DNA of 64,000 bases. Origin: Cladorrhinum sp. PSN259. Its lineage: Eukaryota > Ascomycota > Sordariomycetes > Sordariales > Podosporaceae. Both the position numbers and the translations under genes were made by a program. The notes under the pieces were generated by a model. It made no database searches, had not been told where the DNA came from, and saw only the letters and a program-made list of their open reading frames with translations. The DNA lies in the NCBI GenBank assembly GCA_033725935.1, contig MU867060.1:1501337-1565336 (forward strand), in the 5' to 3' direction. Positions 9,671 through 20,800 of the stretch are shown one piece after another (within the stretch, counting starts at the first letter, position 1; each line of letters opens with the position of its first letter).

Positions 9671-11892
9671 TTACATGTAATGCATCATAGAGTCCTCCTG
9701 TGGAGCACCCGGCCGCTTCTTCTCGATAACCAATATAGTCTCAATGTACTTCCTGTCCAGCGTCTCGCTCTTCTTCCTGGCCGCCAACAGCTGGGCAGTC
9801 TTGAGAATATTCTTGATCTGCCGGCCGTTCAACTTGAGCTCCGCCAGCTCGTTGATGTCTTTGGTGGTGAGGGAAGACTTGAGGGTGGAGCCCATGAGGA
9901 AGTTGGTCCAGATGGTCTTGCGCGCCGCGGTCGTGAGGTCTGGGTACTCGATCGAGACGTGGATGCGCGACTGGAACGCGAGGTCAATGTCTTCGACCCT
10001 GTTGGTCGTCATGAACATGATCCCCTCGTAGTACTCGAGCGTCCGCAAGAAGATGGACACAATCTTGTTGCGCTCGATCTCGTGCGTCGATCTAGCCTCG
10101 AGGAAGACGTCGCACTCGTCCAGCAGGAGGATCGCGTTCCACCGGGCGACGAGCTCGAGCACCGAGTTGAGCTCGCGCTCGACCTCCCAGGGGTCGGAGC
10201 CGAGGTCTCCCGTGCTTAGCATGTGCAGAGGTACCTTGAGGTTCTCGGCTACGGCTTCGGCTGTGAGCGTCTTGCCGACGCCGGGTGGGCCGGACAGCAA
10301 GCAGATGATGCCCTTGCCCTTGCCCTGGATGACGTCGTCGAAGCTGCTGCCGGCCAGCTGGGACTCTGAGAAGGACAAGATGAGTTCCTTTTGATCCGCG
10401 GGCAGGACGAGGCGATCGAAGGCGCTGGTATTCCAGCTGACCTCTGAAATCTGCTCAACGAAAAAGTCGAGCCACTTCTTGAACTTGAGAGAGTAGCCGC
10501 GCGTCCTGGAGCGGCACAGCATCTGGTAGTAAGGGGGCAAGACGAACTTCTCGTCCTCGATGCCGTTTTGCTCCCTGTACTTGCTGAACTTGTCGAGGTC
10601 GGTGGCGTTCCAGTCGTTGAGGTAGCGGACGCGCCAGGGACTGAAGCGGTTGAAGCTGTCAATGTCGACAATGATGCGGCCGGTGATTTGGCAGTCGACC
10701 TCGTTGCCCTCGCGGTTCCAGGTGATGGCCCTTCCGGTGTACTGCTTGTAGTTGTGGCCCGCCAGCTTCTCAAAGATCTCGCCGCGCTTGATCAGGGAAG
10801 CCACGAGCGCCTCCTTGTCCTCGTGGAAGGATAACGGGTACACTTTAAGGCCGGTGATCTTCTTGGTTCCAATGAACTCGGGGATGTTGATAGCCTCCTG
10901 GAAGCGGCCGAACTCCTTGCCGCCGTAGTCGACGCAGTCGCAGCGCACCTGAAGGAACTTTCCGCAGTTGTTCGCCATGTACTCGGTCTCGACCATCTCG
11001 AAGGCGCTCAGTGGGCCCAGATAGGCCGCGAGCACGGTGTTGCCGGGCTGAAAGATCATCCAGAGGTCCTTGAAGGACACCACGCCGTTGGCAACGTAAT
11101 CCTGAAACGACTTGATGTTGTCGCCGATCTCGTAGCTCAAAATGTCAAAGAGGACCTTGAGGTGGTCCTTGGTCTTTTCATCGAGGTCCGGCTTCTCCAA
11201 GCACGCTTTGAACTCGGCCCTATCAGACTCAGTTAGTGTGTCATACTCTTAACGAGGGAATGATTATATATGTACCATCGGTGAACAAACGGCTTGAAGG
11301 GAGCCTCGAACTCGAGCCGAGTGAGCTCGCATGCCACACCGGGATAATCCTCAAAAATATCCGCAAGAACCTTCTTCAGCCATGGGCTCTGAACAATGAT
11401 GCTGTGTGCCTCGAGCTTCTTGCGCGAATCGTTGCTCTTTTGGTTGCGAACGAGGACGGCGTACTTTGCCGTCTCCTCGTTCTCGGCAGCCTCCTCGACA
11501 TCATCTGGATACTTGTCGACCCAGGTCCAGTTCCCATCGTCATCTGCCGCGCCCCTGTAGATGTTCTTGGGTTCGCTGACAGATCCGACAGGCACTTTTG
11601 GCTTATCTTTATCCTCATCTTTGCTCTTATCCGTGGCCGCCTCACCCTCGTCCTTCTTGGCTTCATCCTTGTCCTTGGGCTCTTCACTTTCTGTTTTGGT
11701 CTTGTCGTCGTCCTTTGACTCCTTCTCCTCGCCGTCCTTCTTTTTCTCCACGTGCTCCGTCTTGGGTTCGGCTTCGGCGGTGGATCTCGAGGCGGTAGAA
11801 GATCCACTGTCCGGAGCCTTGCCGGACTTTGTGGAGCTGGCATCCGCCTTCTTGGAGCGGGAGCCGAAGCCCCTAGGCCAGCAACGGGGCAT
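9671..11892 (-). CDS. AAA+ ATPase with DUF7025-type N-terminal region
   Basis: Exon 1 is 11892..11276, the intron is 11275..11220 (GTACAT...TGATAG), and exon 2 is 11219..9671, giving 721 aa. The start is the ATG at 11892 (MPRCWPRGFGSRSKK). Residues about 20-110 are a low-complexity acidic/lysine-rich stretch rich in KDE. The middle part (about 150-450) fits the large fungal-specific domain that precedes AAA modules in this family. The AAA+ module has Walker A GPPGVGKT at about 516, Walker B ILLLDECDVF at about 571, and sensor and arginine-finger-like stretches (MFMTTNRVEDIDLAFQSR). Family members are common in Sordariomycetes and Eurotiomycetes, and their role is not known. The gene converges with the oxalate decarboxylase gene, leaving about 300 bp of AT-rich 3' sequence (9368..9670) with no gene. 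Confidence 0.86.
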
Positions 11893-14361
11893 TGTGGGGA
11901 AGGTTTGTGGGGTTCTGTGGGGGTGGGTAAGGGTAGTTTGCTGTTCTGTTTGACGGTTGAGAGGGGAAACTGTCAAGGTTTGTCAGAAATGAAAAAGACA
12001 GAAGATGTGCTCGCAATATTCCCCCTCGAAAAATAAAACTGGCTGAACATGCTGTTTTTATGTATGCTCGCACCTGGAGGCTGGCAGTCCTCAAGGCCCC
12101 GGACAGCTGCCTGTTCCTGGTGGGAACAAGGCGCAAGGCCGGCGGCCGGCCTGCAAGCTGAGATCCATTTCCCCAATCTCCACAAAATGGGCTAGTGACT
12201 CACTGTCTCATTGGCTTCATCCGACCGCAACTGGGGCCGATATCCTTGCAGATGCAGCGGCTGCCTCCCCGGGGTAATCCCAAACCGTCCTCTTGTCCTC
12301 AAAAGTGCTGATGCGAATTGTCGCCTTTCCAGGCAGACCGCAGGGAGAACTGGCATTGGCATCGGCGGCCAGTGTCATTCGGCAAAGATGGCGGGAATCC
12401 ATCAAGATGCGGGGCCGATGGCTGAGGGGCCTTGATTTTGAACGGTCAACTCCACTTCCTTCCCCCCACGCGCAAAAAGTGGCGATTATCAATCATCCAT
12501 CCTCCCTCTCCACTTCCATCATGAAATTGATAAGATGCAAGAACAACTGGAGAATAATTCGATGATGCTTCAGAGAAACCGGTCACGAGAGTAAAAGTCC
12601 CTCCTCTCACGTTCCTTCCTAGGTTACCATGTAGAATTCTTAGTTGCACCATCCGTTCGTCACCGCCTTTCCCTAGGTTTCTCTTTCCCTTTCCCTTGCA
12701 CATCAAACAAGCCAGCCAGCCAGCAGCCAGCCCTGCCAATGTACCCCAATTCGCCAATCGCGAGGCCTCTTCAAGTTGCACTACCATGCAAGACTTCAGT
12801 GGAGAGCAAGCAGGCAAGCATCTAGACTACCCACTGGCACCGGATGCTTTGCTGCGCCGCTTGCAAATCCTCCCGTAAAGATGGAACGGACGGGGCCCTT
12901 ATCGGGCAAAAACAGGTCGGTTTTGCGGTAGCCACGTCAACGGCCGCCGTCGCCTCCACCTTCGTTTTCTCACATCAGCACTTCTTCATGCATGTACACG
13001 AAATTTGAGACACAAAAGAAAATCGCCACTGTAGTTAGTCTACTTGGTCCTCGGTCATATTCTTGCACATTGAAAATCAGCAGGTACGACATTTAAGCAT
13101 TTTCTAACAATTGGTCTGTCAATGTCGTTCATCAAGCCACGGCAAGTGGGTTTCCTCACTCAGAAAACCGGGGTTCCACCCGTTCCAAGCATCCAAACGG
13201 TCATCATGCAAAGCAGCGCTCCTTCTGGTGCAGTGGCTCCTTGATTAGGATTTGACATGGCGTGCCCATCTCATCAAACCCGGCTTACTGAAGTATGCAT
13301 CGCCTCAGTTTAATACTTCTAATTGAAAGAGTCACACCGTACGTTTGCTCGGACTTTGGATCCATCCCGCCGCAGGTGGAAACCCAAAGTCGTTTTGATG
13401 AGACCCCTGTAGTTGTAGAAGCTTGATAGAGCAAGTAAGCAGAGGACACTTGAGTGACTGCCCGAGCACAGCTGTGTTACATACATATGCGAGGCTTGCA
13501 ATTGGGGCGCTCCTCAGCAACATAATTCAGGGGTAAAAAAAAACATTGGATTATCCTAAACTTCAAAGAAGAATTGAATGTCTTGACAGGAAGGTATCTG
13601 GCGGATGATGGCTCATTGGGAAAGGTAGAGCGGACAGGAAAAACTTGTATGTTATCCCACCCTTTGATATGGCATTTGAGTAAGATCATTTACTGGGGGC
13701 CACGGTCATCACTGATTTACGTAGCTATCTACAGCAAATATAGCTAGATAAACTGAAGTTGTATGTTGGAAAATGAAAACAATGAAACAGCAATTCTTTA
13801 AAATTGTCTATCCCGTGCTATCTAATGATCCTTTTATGCAGTTCATAAACTGTTTACGGACAACAACTCTTGAGAAGGTTTACTTACTCAACTTTCGCCC
13901 TGAAATAACACATTTCAAGATGCACAACATCAAATAACTATTCACCCATAAGCCCCGTACGCATTGCAGGCCGCTTGATACGGATGAATTGAAGAGAGCT
14001 CACCTGGAAGTAGACCTGTAAAGTTTTGATAACATCTCAAACTTACTCAATATAAATACACGCATTCTGGCCGCCCGCTGACATGTCAAAAACTCAGATA
14101 ACTCCCATCTCTCCACAAACTCAAAGAGAAAACGCCACACCCACAAAACCATGGCTTTCTGATCTTCTATAAAACTCCCTCCACTGGCATCCTCTCTTCT
14201 TTCTTTTCAATTTCCCTTCTTCCACCTTCAACCCACAGAAAAAAAAAATGAAAAAAACCTGCAACCAAGCGAATTCACCAAAAGACCCTTCTCCTCAGAA
14301 AAAAGGTCCTAGGGAGACGTTAAAAAAATGTGATAATCTGTCAAAACCGCCAATCATCATG
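11893..14361. other. Long gene-free interval
   Basis: I find no convincing gene in this 2.5-kb stretch. It contains a CCAG-rich microsatellite-like patch around 12709-12738 and scattered frames of 60-120 codons without family resemblance or coding bias. AT content rises from about 13.5 kb toward the uL1 fragment. Confidence 0.55.
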
Positions 14362-14592
14362 ATGGCAAAGATCACGGTCGACCAAAAGTTCGCACCCAGG
14401 TCCGGGACTTCCTCACCTACTCCCACCACGAATCCCACAAACGCAACTTGGTCGAGACCGTCGAGCTCCAGATCATCCTCGCCAACTACGACGCCCAGCG
14501 GGGCATGCGCTTCTCGGGCGCCATCAGGTTCCCCTCGGTGCCTCGTCCGCGGATGCGGGTCTGCCTCCTCGAAGACCAGCACGACACCATGT
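14362..14592 (+). pseudogene. Truncated, frameshifted fragment of ribosomal protein uL1 (RPL1/L10a)
   Basis: From ATG 14362 the sequence encodes MAKITVDQ. It then shifts frame between 14385 and 14388 and continues as VRTQVRDFL, then KRNLVETVELQ, NYDAQRGMRFSG, PSVPRPRM and EDQHD. This matches the N-terminal third of eukaryotic uL1, where the order KITV, LETVELQIGLKNYDPQRDKRFSG, PRPNM, GDQHD is conserved. After GDQHD-equivalent residues the similarity stops, and the frame runs into an unrelated 45-codon tail ending at 14726. A functional protein is about 217 aa, so two thirds are missing. Several normally invariant positions differ (for example Arg for Lys/Asp in the QRDKRFSG block). It is best read as a relic of a partial gene duplication. 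No poly-A tract directly follows the homologous segment, so a retrocopy is not shown. Confidence 0.72.
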
Positions 14593-15106
14593 TCCTGCTC
14601 GTCGTCTTTATTGATTTGACGAGGAAACAAACAAACAACATCGACAGTGGGGATAGCTGTGGAGGGAAGGCGGACCTAAAAAAAAAAAGAAGTGGGAATT
14701 TGTTAGGTTTTGACGGAATTAAATAAGCGGTATCAGGTTTCTTATTTGGCCCAATATGTTGGTGTCATCTCTGGCTAGTAACTTGAGCCTGTTTCTGTCA
14801 ATTCAATAATAGATTCCCGTTTTCGCAAACTTCCAAAAGTCAAAATGTGTGTGAGATTTAAGTTGTGAATAATCTGTGTCTGAAGGACCCATATCACCGA
14901 GTGTCATTTAGAGGAGCCAGGAGGCTCGTTTTAATGTTAAAGTTATGTGTAGTAAAGAAACGTGAAGTTACCAACCTCGGGATATCAAAGTGTGGAAAGG
15001 ATAATGCTAGATGAAGCAAAGTTGCAAAGTCTACCAAGCCCTGTTGCTCATCAGGGGCAATGACAGAAACCAAATTCATAAATTGCCCCCTCTCTTCCAA
15101 AGAGCG
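14593..15106. other. Intergenic, no gene seen
   Basis: AT-rich spacer between the uL1 fragment and the 3' end of the SWIM/RING gene. No feature is supported, and no uL1 C-terminal sequence was found here. Confidence 0.55.
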
Positions 15107-16127
15107 CTAATAGTACTGGCGACGATACGTATTGGGATGCCCCGACCACCATCTCGAGTAGGAGCTGTAATCTGTATCGCAAGAAAGATTAGTATGAATG
15201 CATAGCAGCAGAAGCTCCCCGTTACACCCACCTCGCACAGGACTGATCCCAAGCTGATCGGCTACGTTAACATAGCCGTCGCTGTTTTTCTTGCCCGTCT
15301 TTTTAATCTTCTTTACCATGTCCTCATCTCCCTGCCAGACACTACGACAATATGGACAGGTGACCTCAGCATTGGCAGACTGCTTCCTTTTCGTCTCGGC
15401 CCACATTTCGAAGCATCCCTTGTGAATATTCTGGCCACATGCCGCTCGGCACCAGACAATCTGCTCTCCGCCTTGCTCCATCTCACAGAAGCAGATCGGA
15501 CAATCGCCTTCCAGGGGCTTGCGCTTCCCATCTTTATCCGCCCCCTCGCCCCCATCTGAGTCTGGGGGAGGAGCGGCTGCAAAGATTTCTTCCAATTCTG
15601 AACTCAACAGAGCAAGTTGGTAGATGTATTCGTATTTGGCATGTAACACACGCGAGAGCACGTAGAGTTGATGCTTGCATTGGTTGCCTTGGGCGCCGTG
15701 TGGACAGCTGCATGTAGGTTGGTGTGTGATGGTAACCGTGTAGATATTGCCCGTTGACCCTGTGAGCTCCACCTGCTCCTCGAGAACATGTTGGGGCCGC
15801 GTTCGGGACAGAACATAGAATCTTTGTGTAAGTGCGCGTTGGTAAACTTCATCAAATGCTTGGGGTGCTTGTGCGCGGAAACTGAATCAGGGCACGCGCA
15901 AATGTTAGATGGGAGGCGAGGTAAACTCTAGAGCAGTGGGGAGCTCACCGGCGCAATCTCTTCTCGGATTGCTGTTTTGCTTTTCGGGATTTCTTGGTCG
16001 GTGTGGACGAAGAAGCATGGGAGTAGTCCTCCTGATACTGTGAATCGTGGGAGACAGGGGTTGCCTGCTTCCGCTTCCTCTCAGATGACGTCGCGCCATA
16101 GGAGGGGTCGGTGCTGGGAACACCCAT
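15107..16127 (-). CDS. SWIM and RING zinc-finger protein, probable E3 ubiquitin ligase
   Basis: Exons are 16127..15949, 15881..15232 and 15171..15107. The introns are 15948..15882 (67 bp) and 15231..15172 (60 bp), giving 297 aa. The N-terminus is basic and serine-rich (SSTPTKKSRKAK), possibly a nuclear signal. A SWIM motif of the CxC...CxH type appears as CSCPHGAQGNQCKHQLYVL. A RING-type finger follows, starting CPICFCEMEQGGEQIVWC, with IHKGCFEMW and TCPYCRSVW completing the ligands. SWIM plus RING proteins of this build (ZSWIM2/MEX type) act as ubiquitin ligases; the substrate is unknown. The second intron has a perfect donor (GTGGGT), a TACTAAT branch site and a TACAG acceptor. It is 60 nt without an in-frame stop, so retention would give a 317-aa isoform. 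The C-terminus is rich in Tyr/Arg (NTYRRQYY). Confidence 0.84.
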
Positions 16128-17062
16128 TGTGTCTCGTTTCTGTTTTTGAGATTAAAACAGATTGTGGCTGTATAGATTGGGAATCACGGTGTGTTTCCAA
16201 CTCCTGGACAAATTGACCAAGATGAGAGGCATAAGAAAGAGGACGAGTGGCAAGAGAGGTTGAGTGTTTGTCGTCCCCACTTTTCCTGTCACCCCGCTGC
16301 AGCACCCGTGGACGCGGGGGTCTCGCGATGTCAGCTGACTTCCAGACAACGTCAACCGGAGCACACTGAGGTATCCCACATAACCCATCACCAGCATGAT
16401 CATGTTTGGGCGAAGTCCATATGTTTTGCTACTTGTTCTATGACTAGATTCTGGTCTGAATATCCCCCATCCCAAAAAATATTCTTCAGCTTGCTCATGA
16501 TGGACCACAGGATGCAGACCTCACCAGGATCAATTTAAATAATGCCGTCAAGCACTCATTGGACATGAAGCTGAGTTGAGCCGCTTTGCTTTTTTTTTTA
16601 CTTTAGCAAAGATGATGAGCTGAACGAACTCTCTGTTCAACGCTGTCAAGGTGGTATGGCAAGTGAACAATGTGTACAGTTTTCTTCGCCATCTTCTACG
16701 GTTGGATGTAAGTGATCTGTTGAAAAGGGGGGAATTGCATCCTGAAATTGCTTGCCCTGCCGAAGATGTACGATATCTGCTTACATAAACTTGAGCGAGA
16801 CTGTGTATTCTGCTCCAGACGATACAAACCGCTTGATTGATACTCCTTTGGCAAACTTGTTGGTTTCGCTAGGTCATATCTCAGCCCAGTTTGCCAGTTC
16901 CTGACACCTTTGCCGTTGAAGGCTACCTAAGACTTACCTTAAATACAGGGCATTTTGTCAAACTGAAGTTTACAGTCGGCTACCAAAATCTACCCTTAAA
17001 TCATAAAGTCGTCGCTTTCGACGGAAATGTTAGAGCTGTTTCATGAAACTGACGGCAAGGAT
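16128..17062. other. Intergenic, no gene seen
   Basis: Upstream region of the SWIM/RING gene. Overlapping frames on both strands around 16152-16538 lack recognisable domains and are not called. Confidence 0.55.
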
Positions 17063-17469
17063 CATCGGGATTTGGCAGGACAAACAGGCTGTTGAGCCTG
17101 CTGTCCAGGTTGACAAACATGAAGGGGCCCGACTCAGATTCGGGGTGAGCTGTTTCTTCCAGACGTGCCTTCCTACAAGTATCGAGCTTGGGCCGGTAGG
17201 CACTTCGTGCCTTCCTCTTCTCTGCCCTGTCATCGGGATTTGGCAGGACAAACAGGCTGTTGGGCCTGGCTGTCCAGGTTGACAAACATGAAGGGGCCCG
17301 TATTAGGCTCGGGGTGAGCTGTTTCTTCCAGACATGCCTTCCTACAAGTATCGAGCCTGGGCCGGTAGGCCCTTCGTGCCTTCCTCTTCTCTGCCCTGGC
17401 AGACTCCGCCATCCAATAGACGTCGTGTTTCCGCTCACCTGCTTGATCTCCTCTGAATTTTCGTCCCAT
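17001..17469 (-). pseudogene. Decayed minus-strand reading frame carrying the duplicated 56-codon unit
   Basis: A true ATG at 17469 opens a frame (MGRKFRGDQAGERKHDVYW) that enters the repeat. Both copies encode a similar peptide: RAEKRKAR.AYRP.LDTC, then LEETAHPE, then GPFMFVNLDS, then NSLFVLPNPDD. Between the copies the frame is lost because the first-read copy has one extra base. The second copy is open to a stop near 17001. Conservation of the peptide order suggests an ancestral coding sequence that duplicated and then decayed. I do not recognise the family. It lies head to head with the helicase gene, about 410 bp upstream of its start. It could also be non-coding DNA that happens to be open. 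Confidence 0.35.
17063..17399. repeat. 168-bp tandem duplication
   Basis: Unit 1 is 17063..17230 and unit 2 is 17231..17399. Both begin CATCGGGATTTGGCAGGACA and end TTCTCTGCCCTG. I count about nine substitutions, five of them clustered at the GACTCAGATTC/GTATTAGGCTC segment, plus one extra G in unit 2, so identity is about 94 percent. The unit equals 56 codons. Both copies are open on the minus strand (see the overlapping relic). Confidence 0.9.
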
Positions 17470-17878
17470 CTTCTTTGCTTTTGCTCATCGACTCAACTTC
17501 TCGGTTTTATTTTCATCCAATCTCTCTCGTCTTTCATGGTGGTACCCCAGCTCGACCGGCGTTGATTGGTGGTGGCCATCTATATTTTCCTCCTGCGAGC
17601 TCGGTGGGATAGGGAACACGTGCAGTTGCATCTGCACGCCGTTCTGTTGCTTCAAGCCTCTCAAAATTAAGGCCCTGAGTACAGTTCTTCCTGCAACCAT
17701 TGCAGGATTTAGCCAACTTCCCATCGACCACCCGCGATGGGATCTCTCGCTCTCGCCCAGATGGCAAGTCTTCATGTAAGATATTTTCCATATTCTCAAT
17801 CATCGTTTTTTAGTGAATCCTGAACTCTAGTGCACTACCACTAACTTTCTATAGCCATCTCGAGATTCTGTCAGAAAC

Positions 17879-20800
17879 ATGGCTGGCACTGCGTCCGAGA
17901 ACTCGTATTGGAAGTCGCTTCCTGAGCTTCCCTCTCCCCGGGAGATCCTCGCAAAGGAACCGCCCATCCCCCCCGAAAACCCCGTCAACTCACCATGGGC
18001 ATCAAAGGAGGCCTACCTTACTGCCCAATACAAGATTCTTCGATGCGATGCAATTGAGGGCCTTCGCAACTCGGTCCGCTCATACATTGACGCCACGCAA
18101 TGCCGTCCGGCAGACAACATCCTAGATGACGATTGCACCTGTATCTACACACGTGTAAGTATTTTGTTCAACGGTCTTAACTTTTTTCGCTGACGAAATC
18201 CATTATTTCCAGGTGCGTGTGAAAGGAGTCTGTTTGGCTAGAATGGGGCCTGTCTTTACGGTTGAGTTCTCGGTCGAGAGATCACCCTATCGCATCCTGT
18301 GGCAGCAATCGAGACGCCTAATCCCTGGGAGCATTGTAGCCATCACAACCAAGCAGGACAACTTCAAGAGCATCTGCAAGATTGCCACAATTGTCCAGCG
18401 ACCCTTCAAGGATGGACTGGATCAAAATCCTCCCCGCGTCGACTTAATGTTTGCCAAGCCAGAGGGCGCCATCATTGACCCCGATCTCGAAATGATCATG
18501 ATCGAGTCACGAGAGGGCTATTTTGAGTCGGCTCGCCATGCCCTGATGGGGTTACAGCAGGCTGCAGAGACCGAGTAAGTGATCCGCTTTTTCGGCATTC
18601 ATCTGTTGCCAAACTGACAATTCCTACCTCTTACCATGTAGTTCGCCCCTCGACAAGTATCTCCTCGGTGTTCACAATGAGGATACTCCCCCAACCTTCA
18701 TCAAGGAGAACCCAATCATGGACCTCTCCTCGTTGGATCACCGCAATGGTAGCTCTAACCCTCCAATCGAAGGTCTGGATCATCATGATGTGATCATCGG
18801 CGGTGTACCCAAGATCGAAGGTGCTACTCTTCTGGATGAGTCTCAGCTCCAAGCTATTCACCGCTCGCTTACCACTGAGCTCGCAATTATTCAAGGCCCT
18901 CCGGGCACGGGCAAGACATTTGTGTCGTTGGAGTACCTTAAGGCTCTTGTCGCACATCGCCGCAACCAAAATGGCCCTCCAATTATTGTTTCTGCCACGA
19001 CGAATCACGCCTTGGACCAACTGCTCATGCGATGCCTTGGCGCTAATATTACCAACATCCTTCGTTTGGGAGGCAGGACCAAGAGCGAAGAGATTAAACC
19101 TCACACACTATATAACAGATCAATCCTACAGCGAGTCCCAACTAGTTCTACCTACGATCAGCTTGAATGCGAACGTAAGAGGTGTATTCAGGCTTTCGGG
19201 GACCTCGTTCAGAATGTCTTTGGCAATCGACTCATTGATCCAGATGCTCTGTTTTCCACCGGGATTATCACTGAACCTCAGTACAACTCTCTTATGGACG
19301 ACACTATGGAGTCCACGGCTGTACTGAACGACCAAGGCCCCTTTGGCCTTTGGTTGGGCGACAATCTCATCAAGGACGAGATTCTCCGTGACCGACATCC
19401 CATACAGTCTGAGCTTAGCGAAGCCGAGGCCCTCAAGGATCTTCCAGAGTTTGAGGAGGAAGAGGTGGAGAACATTGCTGATGATGAAGAGGACCAAGTT
19501 CGCATCAGGGGTGAGAGGTTCAGATTTGAACACGTGTGGTCTGGCAAGCCACCTGCGGACATGCCAACTTGGCACAGAGCTGTTAGCAAGGCTTTGAAGC
19601 AACAGGACCTCTTTACAATTCAGAGAGGTCTCCGGGGTGCTGTGTACCACCATCTTCGCTCCAAGCTTATGGAGTGCACGGCAGAGAGAGTCACCAGCCT
19701 TCTCGTGCAGTACGTAGATATCTGCAAGAATCTTAAGCGTTGCAAGATCTCCCGCGATACGAATCTCGTGGAGAAGCAATTCATCGATATCGTTGGCTGC
19801 ACTACCACCGGTTTGACCAAGTACCGCGGATTTCTTGCCGAACTCCAGCCACGAACAATCCTCATTGAGGAGGCTGCAGAGACTCGGGAGGTCGACATTG
19901 TATCTGCTTTGTACCCTTCGGTCCAGCAGCTGGTTCTGGTCGGCGACCATCAGCAGTTGACACCCAAGTGCAGCATCCCCTGGCTTGCCGGCAGTCCGTT
20001 CAATGCGTCTGTCTCTCTTTTCCAACGCATGATCAATCTCAAGGTACCATTCCAAATGCTCAAGGAGCAACGTCGCATGAAGCCCGAGCTTCGCTATATA
20101 CTCTCCGAGTTTTATCCTCAACTGGTTGACCATCCTGTGGTCCAGTCACTGCAGAACCGCCCAGACGTTCCTGGCATGGGTGGCCGTAACTGCTGGTTAT
20201 TTGATTATGCCTGGCCTGAGGAGGTCAATTCGGACTGCAGCAAGTTCAACCGGCAGGAGGCACAGATGATCGTCCACTTCTTTGCCTATCTCGTTCTGAA
20301 TGGCACGCCGGCTTCAAAGATTACGATACTGACTTACTACAATGGCCAGTGCAAGGTTCTCCTGCGAGAAATGAGAAGACACCCCTCGCTTGTCGGTAGG
20401 GAAAAGGAATTCATTGTCCGTACCATCGACTCATACCAGGGCGAGGAGAACGACATCGTGCTCTTGTCGCTTGTTCGGAGCCCAAAGGAAGACTCTGCAT
20501 GGAAAGTCGGTTTCTTGGAGGATGAGCATCGCGCTGTTGTCGCCATCAGCCGTGCTCGCCGCGGCTTTTACCTCTTTGGAAATATACAGAATGTGCTCAG
20601 CGCGCATGATGTATCGTTCCATCTCTGGGCTAAAATATGGAATGGGTTTGCCGAGCAAGAGTGTGTGCAACGTTCCAGGGGACTTCCCTTGGTTTGTGAG
20701 ACGCACAAGCGCGAGACTTGGATGAAAGATGTCGATGATTGGGGCGATAATGCAGGAGGTTGCAACCTGAAGTGTGGGCAAACTCGTCCTTGTGGACATC

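Noticed and set aside
14640..14726. GGKADLKKKRSGN tail as a continuation of uL1 (HGGVDAM...EDLKKLNKNK)
   Set aside because: The resemblance is limited to a Lys run and a Gly pair and depends on an A homopolymer; it is not convincing homology.
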